Below, in pieces: positions 18,897 to 28,755 of a stretch of DNA of 64,000 nt. The position numbers and the translations under genes were made by a program. This DNA comes from Acidobacteriaceae bacterium (GTDB taxonomy: Bacteria; Acidobacteriota; Terriglobia; Terriglobales; Acidobacteriaceae), in the NCBI GenBank assembly GCA_003138365.1, contig PLFY01000088.1, positions 1 to 64,000 of the forward strand. The letters run 5' to 3'. The notes under the pieces were generated by a model. It was not told the origin of the DNA. It saw only the letters and a program-made list of their open reading frames with translations, and did no database searches. How positions within the stretch are numbered: the first letter of the stretch is position 1; each line of letters starts with the position of its first letter.

Positions 18897-19565
18897 ATGC
18901 AGGCAGACCCAATAGAAGAATGGCGAAAGCTCAGAGAGCTCTACAGCGAGATGAGCGACGAAGAGCTGCATGAACTGGCCATCGATTTCGTCGATCTGAC
19001 CGAGAGTGCCCAGCAAGTTCTGCGCGATGAGATGAAGAATCGCGGTCTAGGCGAGCCGCGAGCCGCGGGCGATGCTTCAAAGGACTCAGCCCGCCTCACA
19101 CCCCCGGGCTGGGATCCAGACGTTAGCCGAACGAACGCAGCAGGCGCGAATCGTGAAGGCGGTCTTCCCCACGAGTACACCTGGAAGACGCTGCTATGCG
19201 CATGTGACGAGTGGGAAGAGGCTTGGCAAATCTCCGAAGCGCTGCGGCGAGCGGGAATCGAGAGCTGGATGCAGGGGCCGGGATCGGGTGTTCGCACGGA
19301 CTTGAGCACGACCGGGGTGCTGGTTGCTGCCGATCAGCTTGACGAGGCGCGCGAGATTGCCGCGAGGCCGATCTCGCAGGAAATCATCGATGAATCCAAA
19401 ACGGACTCCTCAGAATTCGAACCGCCTGCATGCCCTCGATGTGGCGCCGGAGACCCGGTGCTTGAAGGTGTCGATCCGTTCAATGCATGGCGATGCGAAG
19501 CGTGCGGAAAGCAGTGGACCGAATCGACAGAAGACCCGAATAAGACGCCGGAAAAAACCGGGTAG
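18897..19565 (+). CDS. DUF2007-like/signal-transducing-type protein with C-terminal zinc ribbon
   Basis: TLLCACDEWEEAWQISEALRRAGIESWM...GVLVAADQLDEAREIAARP; CPRCG...CEACGKQW. Confidence 0.6.
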   Translation: MQADPIEEWRKLRELYSEMSDEELHELAIDFVDLTESAQQVLRDEMKNRGLGEPRAAGDASKDSARLTPPGWDPDVSRTNAAGANREGGLPHEYTWKTLLCACDEWEEAWQISEALRRAGIESWMQGPGSGVRTDLSTTGVLVAADQLDEAREIAARPISQEIIDESKTDSSEFEPPACPRCGAGDPVLEGVDPFNAWRCEACGKQWTESTEDPNKTPEKTG

Positions 19566-19582
19566 TGAAAGCCCGCAAAAAC

Positions 19583-19617
19583 GGAAAGAGCCGCCCGGCA
19601 ACAGGGCAGCTCTTTCC
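19583..19617. terminator. Hairpin after the zinc-ribbon protein gene
   Basis: ggaaagagc...gctctttcc 9-bp stem; weak T-tract. Confidence 0.4.
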
Positions 19618-19872
19618 TCAGGGAGAATAGTCCCAACGGAGGCAAAACCATCAGAACTTTCTGGCTGCATAGTAGGGGTGTGGGAAGAGAGTGTCAAGGG
19701 GAAATCTTGGAGGAAATAAATCCTTCCGATTCAATAGTTTATAAATCGTGCTGCGGCAAAGGTATGGGACGCATCTTCGATGTGTCTTCGCCTTTTTCCG
19801 CTCCAGAATCCCCGTCTTTTATGGGTGTTTCTTCGGTTTTATGTCCTGTTTTCCACAGCTTTAGAGGCGCCA

Positions 19873-21087
19873 TTAACCCTTCTGATGCGGTCTGTCGCTC
19901 TCTGGCGGCGTTTCGATCCACTCTTCCCGCAAATCCAGGTGAATGAACTCCATGTCGTAGACCGAGGAGACCGGTTTGCCGCGCGCAATGCGGTACAGCG
20001 CCCGGCCGCCGCCCAGGAAAAACCCGAGCAGAATGGCGGCGCTGGCGCCAATGATCACCAGGGTCACAATGCCGATAAGCAGTCGGCCGGTCTTGGCTAC
20101 CTCGGATTCCGTGGGCTGGGGGATCGAGGTAATGTCGGACTCGTAATGTACCGTAGCCAGCAGCTTGTGGCTCTCCTCGGGGATGGCGTCGCCGCTGACG
20201 ATGGCCACCAGCGGCCCACTGCGGCGGACTTCCAGGGACGCCTGGTCGGAGTCCACCAGCGGCTTTGGCCACGCGGGCAGCGCCTGGCTGCCGGCTTTTA
20301 TGTAGGCCCGAATCTTGCTCTCCTGGGCGGCAGCCATCTGCGGCGTAGGGTAGTCGATGAGGGTGAGCGTGGCCGGGTTTGAGCGCAGCGAGTAGTTCGC
20401 AGTCACAGCCTCCGCGCCGCGATCGAAGCCCACCAGCTCCGGCGGCAGCACTCCGCCAGCTCCCGTATAGCCCGCCGGCCCCAACGCATAGTGCGTGGTC
20501 TGCGGGTCCAGCGAGTCCTTGGGAAGTTCGCTCAGAATGGGAGGCGCCATCGCCCTGGTCCCGTCGGGGAGGGGCAACTGGCCGGCCAGTTCGCGAAGCT
20601 CCGCGCCGGACATGGGCCCGATGCGAGAGAAATTCGCGTCTACCACCGTGTTGCCCACCCAGAAAAGTACACGGTTGTGGTTGGACGTGGCGCCGGCGCC
20701 GATCTCTTCCTTGGGCCAGCCATTCTGGCGGTAGAACGAGTAGGCGCCGTAAGCGCCGCTGGCGTCGTGAAACCGCAGTGCGCGCAGGCTGAGCGTTTCG
20801 CCGCTGCGCTTGTAGTTGGCCAGCGATCCATCGGTGAAGTCGTATTCTTTCAATGCCTCCGCGTTGGCTTGGTCGGCCTGAGCGGCATCGGAGACGGTTT
20901 TGGGTGCATCGGCCGCAACCCATCCGGCAAAGGAGTCCGGCAGCAGCGCTTTAGGCACAGGCGGCAGCGTCAGGTGCGTGACGCCCTGCGGAGCCGTCGC
21001 TTTTGCCGGCGCAGCCTGCGCCTGGGCAGAGTGCGCGCTCCCGGTCAGCACCACCGAACAAGCCACAATGGAAATCCAACGCATCAA
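19873..21087 (-). CDS. Secreted/membrane protein, DUF6599-like
   Basis: Signal peptide; AYGAYSFYRQNGWP, TLTLIDYPTPQMA; C-terminal TM helix. Confidence 0.6.
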   Translation of the reverse strand: MMRWISIVACSVVLTGSAHSAQAQAAPAKATAPQGVTHLTLPPVPKALLPDSFAGWVAADAPKTVSDAAQADQANAEALKEYDFTDGSLANYKRSGETLSLRALRFHDASGAYGAYSFYRQNGWPKEEIGAGATSNHNRVLFWVGNTVVDANFSRIGPMSGAELRELAGQLPLPDGTRAMAPPILSELPKDSLDPQTTHYALGPAGYTGAGGVLPPELVGFDRGAEAVTANYSLRSNPATLTLIDYPTPQMAAAQESKIRAYIKAGSQALPAWPKPLVDSDQASLEVRRSGPLVAIVSGDAIPEESHKLLATVHYESDITSIPQPTESEVAKTGRLLIGIVTLVIIGASAAILLGFFLGGGRALYRIARGKPVSSVYDMEFIHLDLREEWIETPPESDRPHQKG

Positions 21088-21290
21088 GAAATGCTCCGGT
21101 ATTCAGGGTACACGTTTCCACACGCGCACGTTCCTAGCGCGTCCCCTCTCTACTTGGACACTGAAGAAGCCGGAAAGGTTCCTGAGCCAAGCCTTCGATT
21201 GGCCGGGGAAACTCGCGTTAGAGCCGGAAGCCTCACCAGGGGAAAGGGACCACCGGGGCTAACGTTGCCATCAAGGCTTGTCCCAAGGCG

Positions 21291-22919
21291 CTATTTCTGC
21301 TGGGACAGGTAGAGCGCTTTTGCCTCTTGGAGATCGATCTTGGCCCGATGACCGTGAGCGGCGAGTAGCGAGAGCAGTTCGCCGCCGCTCAATAGGGTGA
21401 GGGGCTTATCCTTTGCAAATTCGTACGCATCGGAGCCATAGGTAGAAGTGGTCACAAGGATGCCCTTGGTTGCGCCTTCATTATGGACAGTACCGTAGAG
21501 GTCGCGGACCGCTGATACGCCCACAACGTTTGTATACCGCTTGGCTTGGATGACGATTTTGCCGCCACGTATCGGATCGGGGTCAAATGCAACCGCATCA
21601 ACCCCGCCGTCTCGACTGGCCTGTGTGATCTTAACCTCGCCGCCATTTTTGCTGAATTCCTTCTCGAATAGTTCACGAATGAGATTCTCGAAATCCAGCC
21701 AGTCCATCGCCGCGAGATTCGTCCGGTCATCCAGGCCGTCGGCCACCCCGTAGCCTTCCACAAACCGATGATCTTCTTTGTTGATTGTGAGGATTGGGCG
21801 CACAGGAGTGAGCTCCGCAAGGCTGCTGCTTGCGACTCCTTTGAGTTTCCGGAGACAAGCTCTTGGCTCGACATAGCCGAGGTTAATCTCATGGAATTCG
21901 CCACGACCTGCCTGAACGGAAAGAATACAACCGTGTGTTTCAACGCCTGTCGCCTTATCGATACTACGTACCCATCCGTTGAAGACTATGCTTTCGAGGA
22001 CATTCGCCTCGTCCGCAATATAAAGTTCGTAAAGCGTCCTGAGGGCAATCTGGTATAAAACCTCATCGTATGTCTTTTTCAACCATGCATCTGAGACCGG
22101 TACGTCTTGAAACTGTTGGCGCGTTGCGATGTATTTAACTTCCTTGTTGGCCGGGAGGGCGGATAGGTTTGGAAGTTCGAAGTCAACGATCAACACTCCA
22201 CTGCCCTGATTAAAGGCGAGGGTATTCCCCTGGGGAAAACCTTCGGGATACGCGGAATGATTTAGAATCTCCGCGAAGAAAAACTCCACAGCGGATGCGG
22301 TCCCAGCTCTATACTCCACGCGTAGCGCATCGATTTGCGCGTGCTGTGCCTCTCGCTCGGCCGTGTGCTGGGCTCGCGCAAGCTCCCATTCAGAGGCGTT
22401 ATCCACATATTCCTTGAGGACTCTTTGATAGGTCGCATCAATTGCTGCACATTCCCCGCGCCATTGCGCCGTCGCTTCCCCAAGCGCCGCTGTTGCCTGA
22501 TTCTCCTTCCTCATTCGACGACCGCTGAGAATACGGTCGAAGAAAGTCAATTGTGGGGCATATGCGAGCCGTTGCGGCTCATCCGGCTTTTTGGGCGAGG
22601 CTGGCTCTTTCGGGCGAGGTTGCGTAAACGCAGCGCCATCTTTCAGGTCCAACCATCGAAATGGCTGTTGCTGGAGTCCAACGGCTAGAATTGCTTCTAG
22701 CGCTGCGATCTGCACCCGCAATTCTGCAGTACGAACCGATGCCGTTGCCTTGTTAACTTTAAGATTCAAATGAGTTCGGGCCGACAGTTGCTTCTTCTCC
22801 CATCTCTCATTCCAAACCGCGACCTGAAGGCTGGCCTTCAACTCGGCCTCTTGCTGCGTGACTCCACGAACAACGCGGTAGGCATTGAGTCCGGGATGTT
22901 GTACTCTGACTTCCCACAT
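21291..22919 (-). CDS. Mrr-like restriction endonuclease with long coiled-coil N-terminus
   Basis: C-terminus MDWLDFENLIRELFEKEFSKNGGEVKITQASRDGGVDAVAFDPDPIRGGKIVIQAKRYTNVVGVSAVRDLYGTVHNEGATKGILVTTSTYG = Mrr_cat. Confidence 0.85.
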   Translation of the reverse strand: MWEVRVQHPGLNAYRVVRGVTQQEAELKASLQVAVWNERWEKKQLSARTHLNLKVNKATASVRTAELRVQIAALEAILAVGLQQQPFRWLDLKDGAAFTQPRPKEPASPKKPDEPQRLAYAPQLTFFDRILSGRRMRKENQATAALGEATAQWRGECAAIDATYQRVLKEYVDNASEWELARAQHTAEREAQHAQIDALRVEYRAGTASAVEFFFAEILNHSAYPEGFPQGNTLAFNQGSGVLIVDFELPNLSALPANKEVKYIATRQQFQDVPVSDAWLKKTYDEVLYQIALRTLYELYIADEANVLESIVFNGWVRSIDKATGVETHGCILSVQAGRGEFHEINLGYVEPRACLRKLKGVASSSLAELTPVRPILTINKEDHRFVEGYGVADGLDDRTNLAAMDWLDFENLIRELFEKEFSKNGGEVKITQASRDGGVDAVAFDPDPIRGGKIVIQAKRYTNVVGVSAVRDLYGTVHNEGATKGILVTTSTYGSDAYEFAKDKPLTLLSGGELLSLLAAHGHRAKIDLQEAKALYLSQQK

Positions 22920-23008
22920 TGCTAGCGTCCCCCCGCATGGAAGGATAAGAACACAGCCAGATCATTGTTGCCGCAGCCGAAAGGTTAGCATGATCTCGTA
23001 GGACCGGA

Positions 23009-24403
23009 TCAATAACTCACAGGTGTTACGTGCCTAATCGCGCTCCACCACGCATCGAACGCCGCCAGCGCCCGTTCGCACACCAACCTGTGCCGCTCCT
23101 TCTTGTCGCGAACTTTCTTGCGCGTTTCTTCTTCGAGCGGCTCAAGCAAATCAAACGTGATGTTCGCCGGTTGAAAGTCTTTGGGATCGGCGTGAGTGAT
23201 GTAATGCACCAGCGAGCCGAGCGCGCAACCGCGCGGCGCTGGCACTGGCTCTTCTCCGTGCGCCAAAGAAGCCGCGTAGATTCCTGCGAGCAGCCCTGTT
23301 GCAATGGATTCTGTATAGCCCTCGACTCCAGAAAGCTGCCCGGCGAACATCAGCCACGGAGCTTTCTTCAGCCGCAGGTTTTCGTCGAGCAGTACAGGCG
23401 CCTGAATATACGTGTTGCGATGAATCTGCCCGTAGCGCAGGAAGCGCGCATTCTCAAGGCCCGGAATCAGCCGCAGCACGCGGGCCTGCTCGCCAAACTT
23501 GAGATGGTTTTGAAAGCCGACAAGGTTGTAGCTGTCGGCGCGCAGGTTCTCTTTGCGCAGTTGCACAACGGCCCAGGGCGTTCTGCCGGTGCGCGGATCG
23601 CGCAGGCCCACAGGCTTCATCGGCCCAAATCTCAAGGTATCGCGGCCTCTGCGGGCCAGCACTTCGATGGGCAGGCAGCCTTCAAAGTAATCAAGCTTCT
23701 CCCACTCCTTGGCTTCGGCAGCCTCGGCGGCCAGCAGTGCGTCAAGAAAGCGATCGAACTCCTCGCGATCCATGGGGCAATTAATGTAATCAGCTGTCCC
23801 CTTGTCCCAGCGCGCCGCAAAGTAAACCCGCTCCATGTCGATGGAATCGGCATCGACGATGGGCGAGATGGAGTCGTAAAAGGCCAGGCGCCCCGAGCCT
23901 GTGATGCGCTCAATCTCCGCGCTCAACGCGTCGGAAGTGAGCGGTCCCGTGGCCAGAATCGTGAGGTGCTTCGCACTGTCCTCGGTTTGCGGGTCTTCGC
24001 CTTGAAGCAGCGGTGCGCCAAGCCGCGTCACCTCCTCGCGAACCACGCGAATCAGGGGCTCGGCCGCAATCGCCTCGGCAATGAGCCGCGAGAACTCGAC
24101 GCGATCCACGGCCAGTGCGTGGCCGGCGGGGACGGCGGTCCGGTCCGCAATTCTCAAGAGTGCCGAGCCCGCCCTCCGCATCTCCTGCTTGAGCAGCCAG
24201 GGCGCGGTGTTGGGCGACTCGCTCTTGAGCGAGTTGGAGCAGACCAGTTCGCCGAACTCCGTCGTCTGGTGGGCAGGGGTGAGCCGCGGCTTTCCGTCCA
24301 CCATGGCCCGCATCTCGTAGAGGTCCACCTGGCAGCCCAATCGGGCCGCGGTCAGTGCTGCCTCCGGCCCAGCCAGTCCGCCGCCAACCACGCGAATCCT
24401 CAC
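23009..24403 (-). CDS. trmFO: Methylenetetrahydrofolate-tRNA-(uracil-5-)-methyltransferase
   Basis: RVVGGGLAGPEAALTAARLGCQVDLYEMR...TEFGELVCSNSLKSESPNTAPWLLKQEMRR...FAGQLSGVEGYTESIATG. Confidence 0.95.
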   Translation of the reverse strand: MRIRVVGGGLAGPEAALTAARLGCQVDLYEMRAMVDGKPRLTPAHQTTEFGELVCSNSLKSESPNTAPWLLKQEMRRAGSALLRIADRTAVPAGHALAVDRVEFSRLIAEAIAAEPLIRVVREEVTRLGAPLLQGEDPQTEDSAKHLTILATGPLTSDALSAEIERITGSGRLAFYDSISPIVDADSIDMERVYFAARWDKGTADYINCPMDREEFDRFLDALLAAEAAEAKEWEKLDYFEGCLPIEVLARRGRDTLRFGPMKPVGLRDPRTGRTPWAVVQLRKENLRADSYNLVGFQNHLKFGEQARVLRLIPGLENARFLRYGQIHRNTYIQAPVLLDENLRLKKAPWLMFAGQLSGVEGYTESIATGLLAGIYAASLAHGEEPVPAPRGCALGSLVHYITHADPKDFQPANITFDLLEPLEEETRKKVRDKKERHRLVCERALAAFDAWWSAIRHVTPVSY

Positions 24404-24966
24404 TGCGCCACCTGCGGTGGGGCAGACGCCTTCGGCTCGGGGAATTCAGCGTGTCGCTTTCCCAATGCACGGTCGTCCACCGGTTCTACGCCTCCCGCCA
24501 ACCGCGCCAGCGCCTCGCCCGTGATCCGCACATTGCGCCACGCATCCATGAACTCGGCTCCCATGGCGCGATAAAACTCAATCGCCGGCGTATTCCAGTC
24601 CAGCACCTCCCACTGCAGGCGCGGGCAGTTTTTTTCTTGAGCGATGGCCGCTACTTGTTGCAGCAGCGCCTTGCCGATCCCCAGTCCGCGGAACTCCGGC
24701 GCAACGAAGAGGTCCTCAAGGTAGAGCCCTGGCCGCCCCATCCAGGTTGAGTAGTTGAAAAAGTACAGGGCAAAGCCGGCAGGCTGGCCGCCCTGTTCGG
24801 CTATCAGGCAGAAATAGAAGGGGTTAGTGCCAAAGCCGTCGTGGAGCAGGCCCTCCTCGGTCGCCGTCACCGCGTCCGGTTCCCGCTCGTAGACGGCCAG
24901 TGCGCGAATGAATGCGAGAATCTGCGGTACATCCGCCGCAGTCGCGGTGCGAATCGTGGTTGCCAT
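24400..24966 (-). CDS. GNAT-family N-acetyltransferase
   Basis: LYLEDLFVAPEFRGLGIGKALLQQVAAIAQEKNCPRLQWEVLDWNTPAIEFYRAMGA. Confidence 0.92.
   Translation of the reverse strand: MATTIRTATAADVPQILAFIRALAVYEREPDAVTATEEGLLHDGFGTNPFYFCLIAEQGGQPAGFALYFFNYSTWMGRPGLYLEDLFVAPEFRGLGIGKALLQQVAAIAQEKNCPRLQWEVLDWNTPAIEFYRAMGAEFMDAWRNVRITGEALARLAGGVEPVDDRALGKRHAEFPEPKASAPPQVAQ
24405..24437. repeat. CACCTGCGGTGGGGCAGACGCCTTCGGC dispersed repeat at the GNAT 3' end/trmFO start
   Basis: Core shared with 7703-7727; encodes the GNAT tail PKASAPPQVAQ. Confidence 0.65.
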
Positions 24967-25452
24967 CCCTGTATTCTAGTGTGTGATCCAGGCCACAAGC
25001 GGCAGCCTTCCCGACACACTACGATGGTGAGGTGACCATTGCGGCGTCCTCCCATGCAGGTTCCCTGCCCGGAGGCTCCTGCAACTTGCTGCCGGGCTGA
25101 ACCGTCCATTTGATTCGGCCTGAAGGCAGGGCTTCAAAGCCGTTCATAGCGCGGCGGCCATTGCACATGTTGCCATGCGCCCCTTGTGCTGAGTAGTCGA
25201 TTGGATTTAACTTGGGTGCTGCTGGCAGCGCCGGTTCAAAGAACGGTCCCTGCGGCAACTTACTGGTATCGGATGCAACCGGCGGCCGAGGCCACAAGAG
25301 TTTCGGCAGTTTTAGTTCGGCCTCTGGCGCCTGTCTTCAAGGGCACACTCACTGGGTAAACGCCTCTGGCGGAGACCTGGGCTGGGCCTGGGAAATACGA
25401 CTTTTTTGAGCTCGCGGGCAGCCTTGTTCCCGCCGCTCCCAAGGAGAAGATC

Positions 25453-26640
25453 ATGAAACGCAACTTTTCACTTTGGCTTGGCCTGCTGGCTTTCGCCCTC
25501 TTGCCCGCGCTTGCGCAGACACCCGCGCCCATGGGTAAAATTCACGGCCACGTGACCAACCCGACGGGGGCGTCTACGGTCAACGGCACGGTGAGCCTGT
25601 CGACCGACGGCGGCAGAACCCCAAAGTACAGCTTCCCGGTCTCCGCAACCGGCGATTATGCCGGCGAGGCGGCTCCAGGCAACTACACCGTGGTCTACCG
25701 GGCGCCGGAAACACCAGCCGACCAGATGGTCGATTCCATCAGCGGCGTCAAAGTCCTGGCCGATCAGGATGTCATGGCGGATGTGGACATGTCCCGCAAG
25801 GAATTCATTGACAAGCTCAGCCCGGAACAGAAAAAAACTCTGGACGAACTCAAGAAGCATAACTCCGAAGCCATGAAGGCCAACGAGATCATCAAGAACC
25901 TCAACGCCGACATCAGGGTCGCCTCGCAGGATTTCAAAGACGCTGACGCCGCCCGTGCCGCGGCAGTTCAAGCTCTGGGCGCGACGGCCTCCAAGACCGA
26001 TCTCGATGCCAAGGAAGCGGAGATCAAGGCCGCGAAGTACACCGAGGTTGAAACCCTTATGCTCAAGGACACAGCGGCCAAGCCGGACGCTTCTGTCTTG
26101 TGGGTCGATCTGGGCCAGGCGCAGGTTGGACTCAAAAAGTACGACGAAGGGGAAGTGACCTATAAGAAGACCCTCGAAGTGGAGGCCGCTTCCAAGAAGC
26201 CGAATATCGCCGTTTCGGGCTCGGCCGACGCTGGTTTGGGCGAGATCTACGCGCGCACCGGCAAGATTCCCGAGGCCAATGCGGCCTATGACGCAGCCGC
26301 CAAAGTCAATCCAACCGGGGCGGGTCTCTACCTGAAGAACGAAGCCGTGATCTTCTTCCAGATGAACAATTCAACTGCGCAGGTGGCCGCTGCGAACGAG
26401 GCCATTGCGGCCGATCCCACCCAGCCAATCCCCTACTATCTCAAGGGCGCGGGGCTAATCGTGAACGCTACCGTCGACCCCGCGGGCAAGTACGTTCTGC
26501 CTCCAGGTTGCGCCGAGGCTTACCAGAAGTATCTTGATCTGGCGCCCACTGGCCCCTATGCCGCTGAAGCAAAGGGCATTCTGGCTCAGTCCGCGCAGAA
26601 GGTCGACAACAACTACAAGGCTCCCACCAAGAAGAGGTAA
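25453..26640 (+). CDS. Secreted TPR/carboxypeptidase-regulatory-like protein
   Basis: Signal peptide; GKIHGHVTNPTGASTVNGTVSLSTDGG; TPR-like repeats. Confidence 0.6.
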   Translation: MKRNFSLWLGLLAFALLPALAQTPAPMGKIHGHVTNPTGASTVNGTVSLSTDGGRTPKYSFPVSATGDYAGEAAPGNYTVVYRAPETPADQMVDSISGVKVLADQDVMADVDMSRKEFIDKLSPEQKKTLDELKKHNSEAMKANEIIKNLNADIRVASQDFKDADAARAAAVQALGATASKTDLDAKEAEIKAAKYTEVETLMLKDTAAKPDASVLWVDLGQAQVGLKKYDEGEVTYKKTLEVEAASKKPNIAVSGSADAGLGEIYARTGKIPEANAAYDAAAKVNPTGAGLYLKNEAVIFFQMNNSTAQVAAANEAIAADPTQPIPYYLKGAGLIVNATVDPAGKYVLPPGCAEAYQKYLDLAPTGPYAAEAKGILAQSAQKVDNNYKAPTKKR

Positions 26641-26657
26641 GCTCTCAGCTTGTTTTC

Positions 26658-26695
26658 CCAAGGGCGTCTGCCGCGGCGGACGCCCTTGGTTTTTT
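26658..26695 (+). terminator. Rho-independent terminator
   Basis: ccaagggcgtc ... gacgcccttgg followed by TTTTTT. Confidence 0.85.
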
Positions 26696-26751
26696 GGGGC
26701 CCTTGAATCCCTTCTGTGCCACAGTCCTCGCCACCCTCTACAATCCAATCC

Positions 26752-28044
26752 ATGAGCCCCGCTCTCCCCAGCTACGAGGAAGCCGCGGCACTGGTTGCCC
26801 ATTACGCCGCCCGTCTCGCCGGGTTGCGGCCCTCGGCCCAGAGCGTGAGGCTTGGTCTGGCGGCAGGCCGGGTGCTGGCCCAGCCCCTCTATGCCGATCG
26901 CGATCAGCCGCCGTTTGCCCGCTCCACCCGTGACGGCTTTGCCTGCCGTGCCGCGGAAGCCTCCGCACATGGAGCGCTTACCCTGGTCGGCGCCACCCGT
27001 GCAGGCGAGGCTCCGTCCGGACCGCTGCCGCCGGCCGCTGCCTGGGAGATTATGACCGGTGCTCCGGTTCCAGCGGGCGCCGACGCCGTGATGATGATCG
27101 AACACGTCAGGATCGAACACGTCAAAGCCGGCGGGGAACAGGTCCGCCTGCTTTCGCCTCGCAAGCTGAAACAGGGTGAGAACATCGTGGCCCAGGGCGC
27201 CCAGGCTCGCCAGGGAGACGAACTGCTTGCCACTGGGACCGCAATCCAGTCCTCGCAGATTGCACTCGCCGCAGCCTGCGGCTACTCTGCACTTGAGGTC
27301 TTCGTCCGGCCCCGTGTGGCCATCCTCACTACCGGCGATGAACTCGTGCCTGTCGAGTCCGAGCCCGCTCCCGGTCAGATCCGCAATTCGAACGCCCCCA
27401 TGCTAGCCGCGATGGTGGCCGCCGCGGGTGGTGAGCCCTGGGTCTTGCCCAGCGCCGAGGACAAGGCTGAAGCTCTCGACCACGCGCTTGCCCAGGCCGC
27501 GGAGGCTGACCTTCTGCTTCTCTCCGGCGGCGTCTCGGCGGGAAAATTCGATCTTGTCGAGCCCGCCCTGGCCCGTGCTGGCGCTCGCTTCCAATTTACC
27601 GGCGTTCGCATCCAGCCCGGCAAGCCCCTGGTTTATGGGGAGCTGCCAAGCGGGCGTCACGCGTCTTCTCAATCGCGTGGCGAGGAGCGCACTTTGCCGT
27701 TCTTTGGGCTTCCCGGCAATCCAGTCTCTTCCGCCGTCACCTTTCTGCTCTTTGCGGCGCCCATGCTGGCGGCGCTTGCAGGCAGTCTTGAATCTGGCCC
27801 ACGCTTTGCCCTGGCGCGGCTCTCAAAAGATTCCGACAAGCACGGCAAGCCTGGACTCACCCGCTTTCTCCCCGCGTCCTGCACCTTCAGCGGGGCTGTC
27901 GGCCAGCTTCCAGAGGTTGCGCTCGTTCCCTCGCAGGGTTCGGGCGACTTAGCCGCACTGGCTCGCTGCAACTGCTTCCTGGTCGTACCCGAAGAGACTT
28001 CCAGCCTTGAAGCCGGCGCAATTGTCCGCATTCTGCTCTCCTGA
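26752..28044 (+). CDS. moeA: Molybdopterin molybdenumtransferase MoeA
   Basis: PPFARSTRDGFACRAAEA, EIMTGAPVPAGADAVMMIEHV, ILTTGDELVP, GLPGNPVSSAVTF. Confidence 0.93.
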   Translation: MSPALPSYEEAAALVAHYAARLAGLRPSAQSVRLGLAAGRVLAQPLYADRDQPPFARSTRDGFACRAAEASAHGALTLVGATRAGEAPSGPLPPAAAWEIMTGAPVPAGADAVMMIEHVRIEHVKAGGEQVRLLSPRKLKQGENIVAQGAQARQGDELLATGTAIQSSQIALAAACGYSALEVFVRPRVAILTTGDELVPVESEPAPGQIRNSNAPMLAAMVAAAGGEPWVLPSAEDKAEALDHALAQAAEADLLLLSGGVSAGKFDLVEPALARAGARFQFTGVRIQPGKPLVYGELPSGRHASSQSRGEERTLPFFGLPGNPVSSAVTFLLFAAPMLAALAGSLESGPRFALARLSKDSDKHGKPGLTRFLPASCTFSGAVGQLPEVALVPSQGSGDLAALARCNCFLVVPEETSSLEAGAIVRILLS

Positions 28045-28103
28045 GCATGTCCGGTGGTAGTGTAAGGACGAATAGGTGCCCCATCCATTCCGCGTGACCG
28101 GGT

Positions 28104-28131
28104 CCCCACAGACGGGTCTTTGTCTGTGGGG
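28104..28131. repeat. Palindromic element CCCCACAGAC-gggtcttt-GTCTGTGGGG between moeA and moaC
   Basis: Perfect 10-bp stem, 8-nt loop; near-identical structure and loop to 58709-58736. Confidence 0.85.
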
Positions 28132-28195
28132 TGGTTGGCGGAATGGGTGGGAGGCCACGCATTCCCGGAACAATAACAGAGCCCCAGAGGATCCC

Positions 28196-28687
28196 ATGCC
28201 CAAACCCTCGAAACCGCAGCTCTCGCATTTTGACTCCTCCGGAAAGGCCAGCATGGTCGATGTGAGCGCCAAGCAGCCCTCCCGGCGAACTGCCACCGCC
28301 TCGGCATTTGTCGAGCTCTCCGCGGCAGTCCTCGCCGCCTTGCCCGCCAATCCCAAAGGCAATCCCCTTGAGGTAGCTCGATTCGCAGGCATCCAGGCTG
28401 CCAAGCGCACCGCCGATCTGATTCCCATGTGCCACCCACTGCAGCTTAGTCACGTAGACGTCCAGGCGGAGATCGTTCCCGGCGGCGTCCGCATTACTGC
28501 GACGGCGGCCACCACGGGCCCCACCGGCGTTGAGATGGAAGCGCTCACCGCCGCTGCCGTAGCCGCCCTCACCGTCTACGACATGACCAAAGCTCTCGAC
28601 AAGGCAATCGTCATCCGAAATATTCAGCTCGAAGAAAAGTCCGGCGGCAAGAGCGGAGATTTCCTGAGGGCCGGGGGTAGCGCATGA
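28196..28687 (+). CDS. moaC: Cyclic pyranopterin monophosphate synthase MoaC
   Basis: FDSSGKASMVDVSAKQPSRRTATA, AKRTADLIPMCHPLQLSHVDV, GPTGVEMEALTAAAVAALTVYDMTKA. Confidence 0.95.
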   Translation: MPKPSKPQLSHFDSSGKASMVDVSAKQPSRRTATASAFVELSAAVLAALPANPKGNPLEVARFAGIQAAKRTADLIPMCHPLQLSHVDVQAEIVPGGVRITATAATTGPTGVEMEALTAAAVAALTVYDMTKALDKAIVIRNIQLEEKSGGKSGDFLRAGGSA

Positions 28688-28755
28688 TCTCGCCAAATGT
28701 CCTTCCCCAACCCCCAAAATGCACTACGATTCTCCTTCCGTGTGAAGGAGGCTTC

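Noticed and set aside
19739-20923. 394-aa minus-strand ORF overlapping 19873-21087
   Set aside because: Alternative frame of the DUF6599-like gene; R/G/A-rich shadow; the 19873-21087 frame has a signal peptide and TM helix.
25298-25452. Long leader of the TPR protein gene as a structured RNA
   Set aside because: Contains some repeated ggcctctggcgc-like segments but no recognisable RNA family or clear covariation from one sequence.
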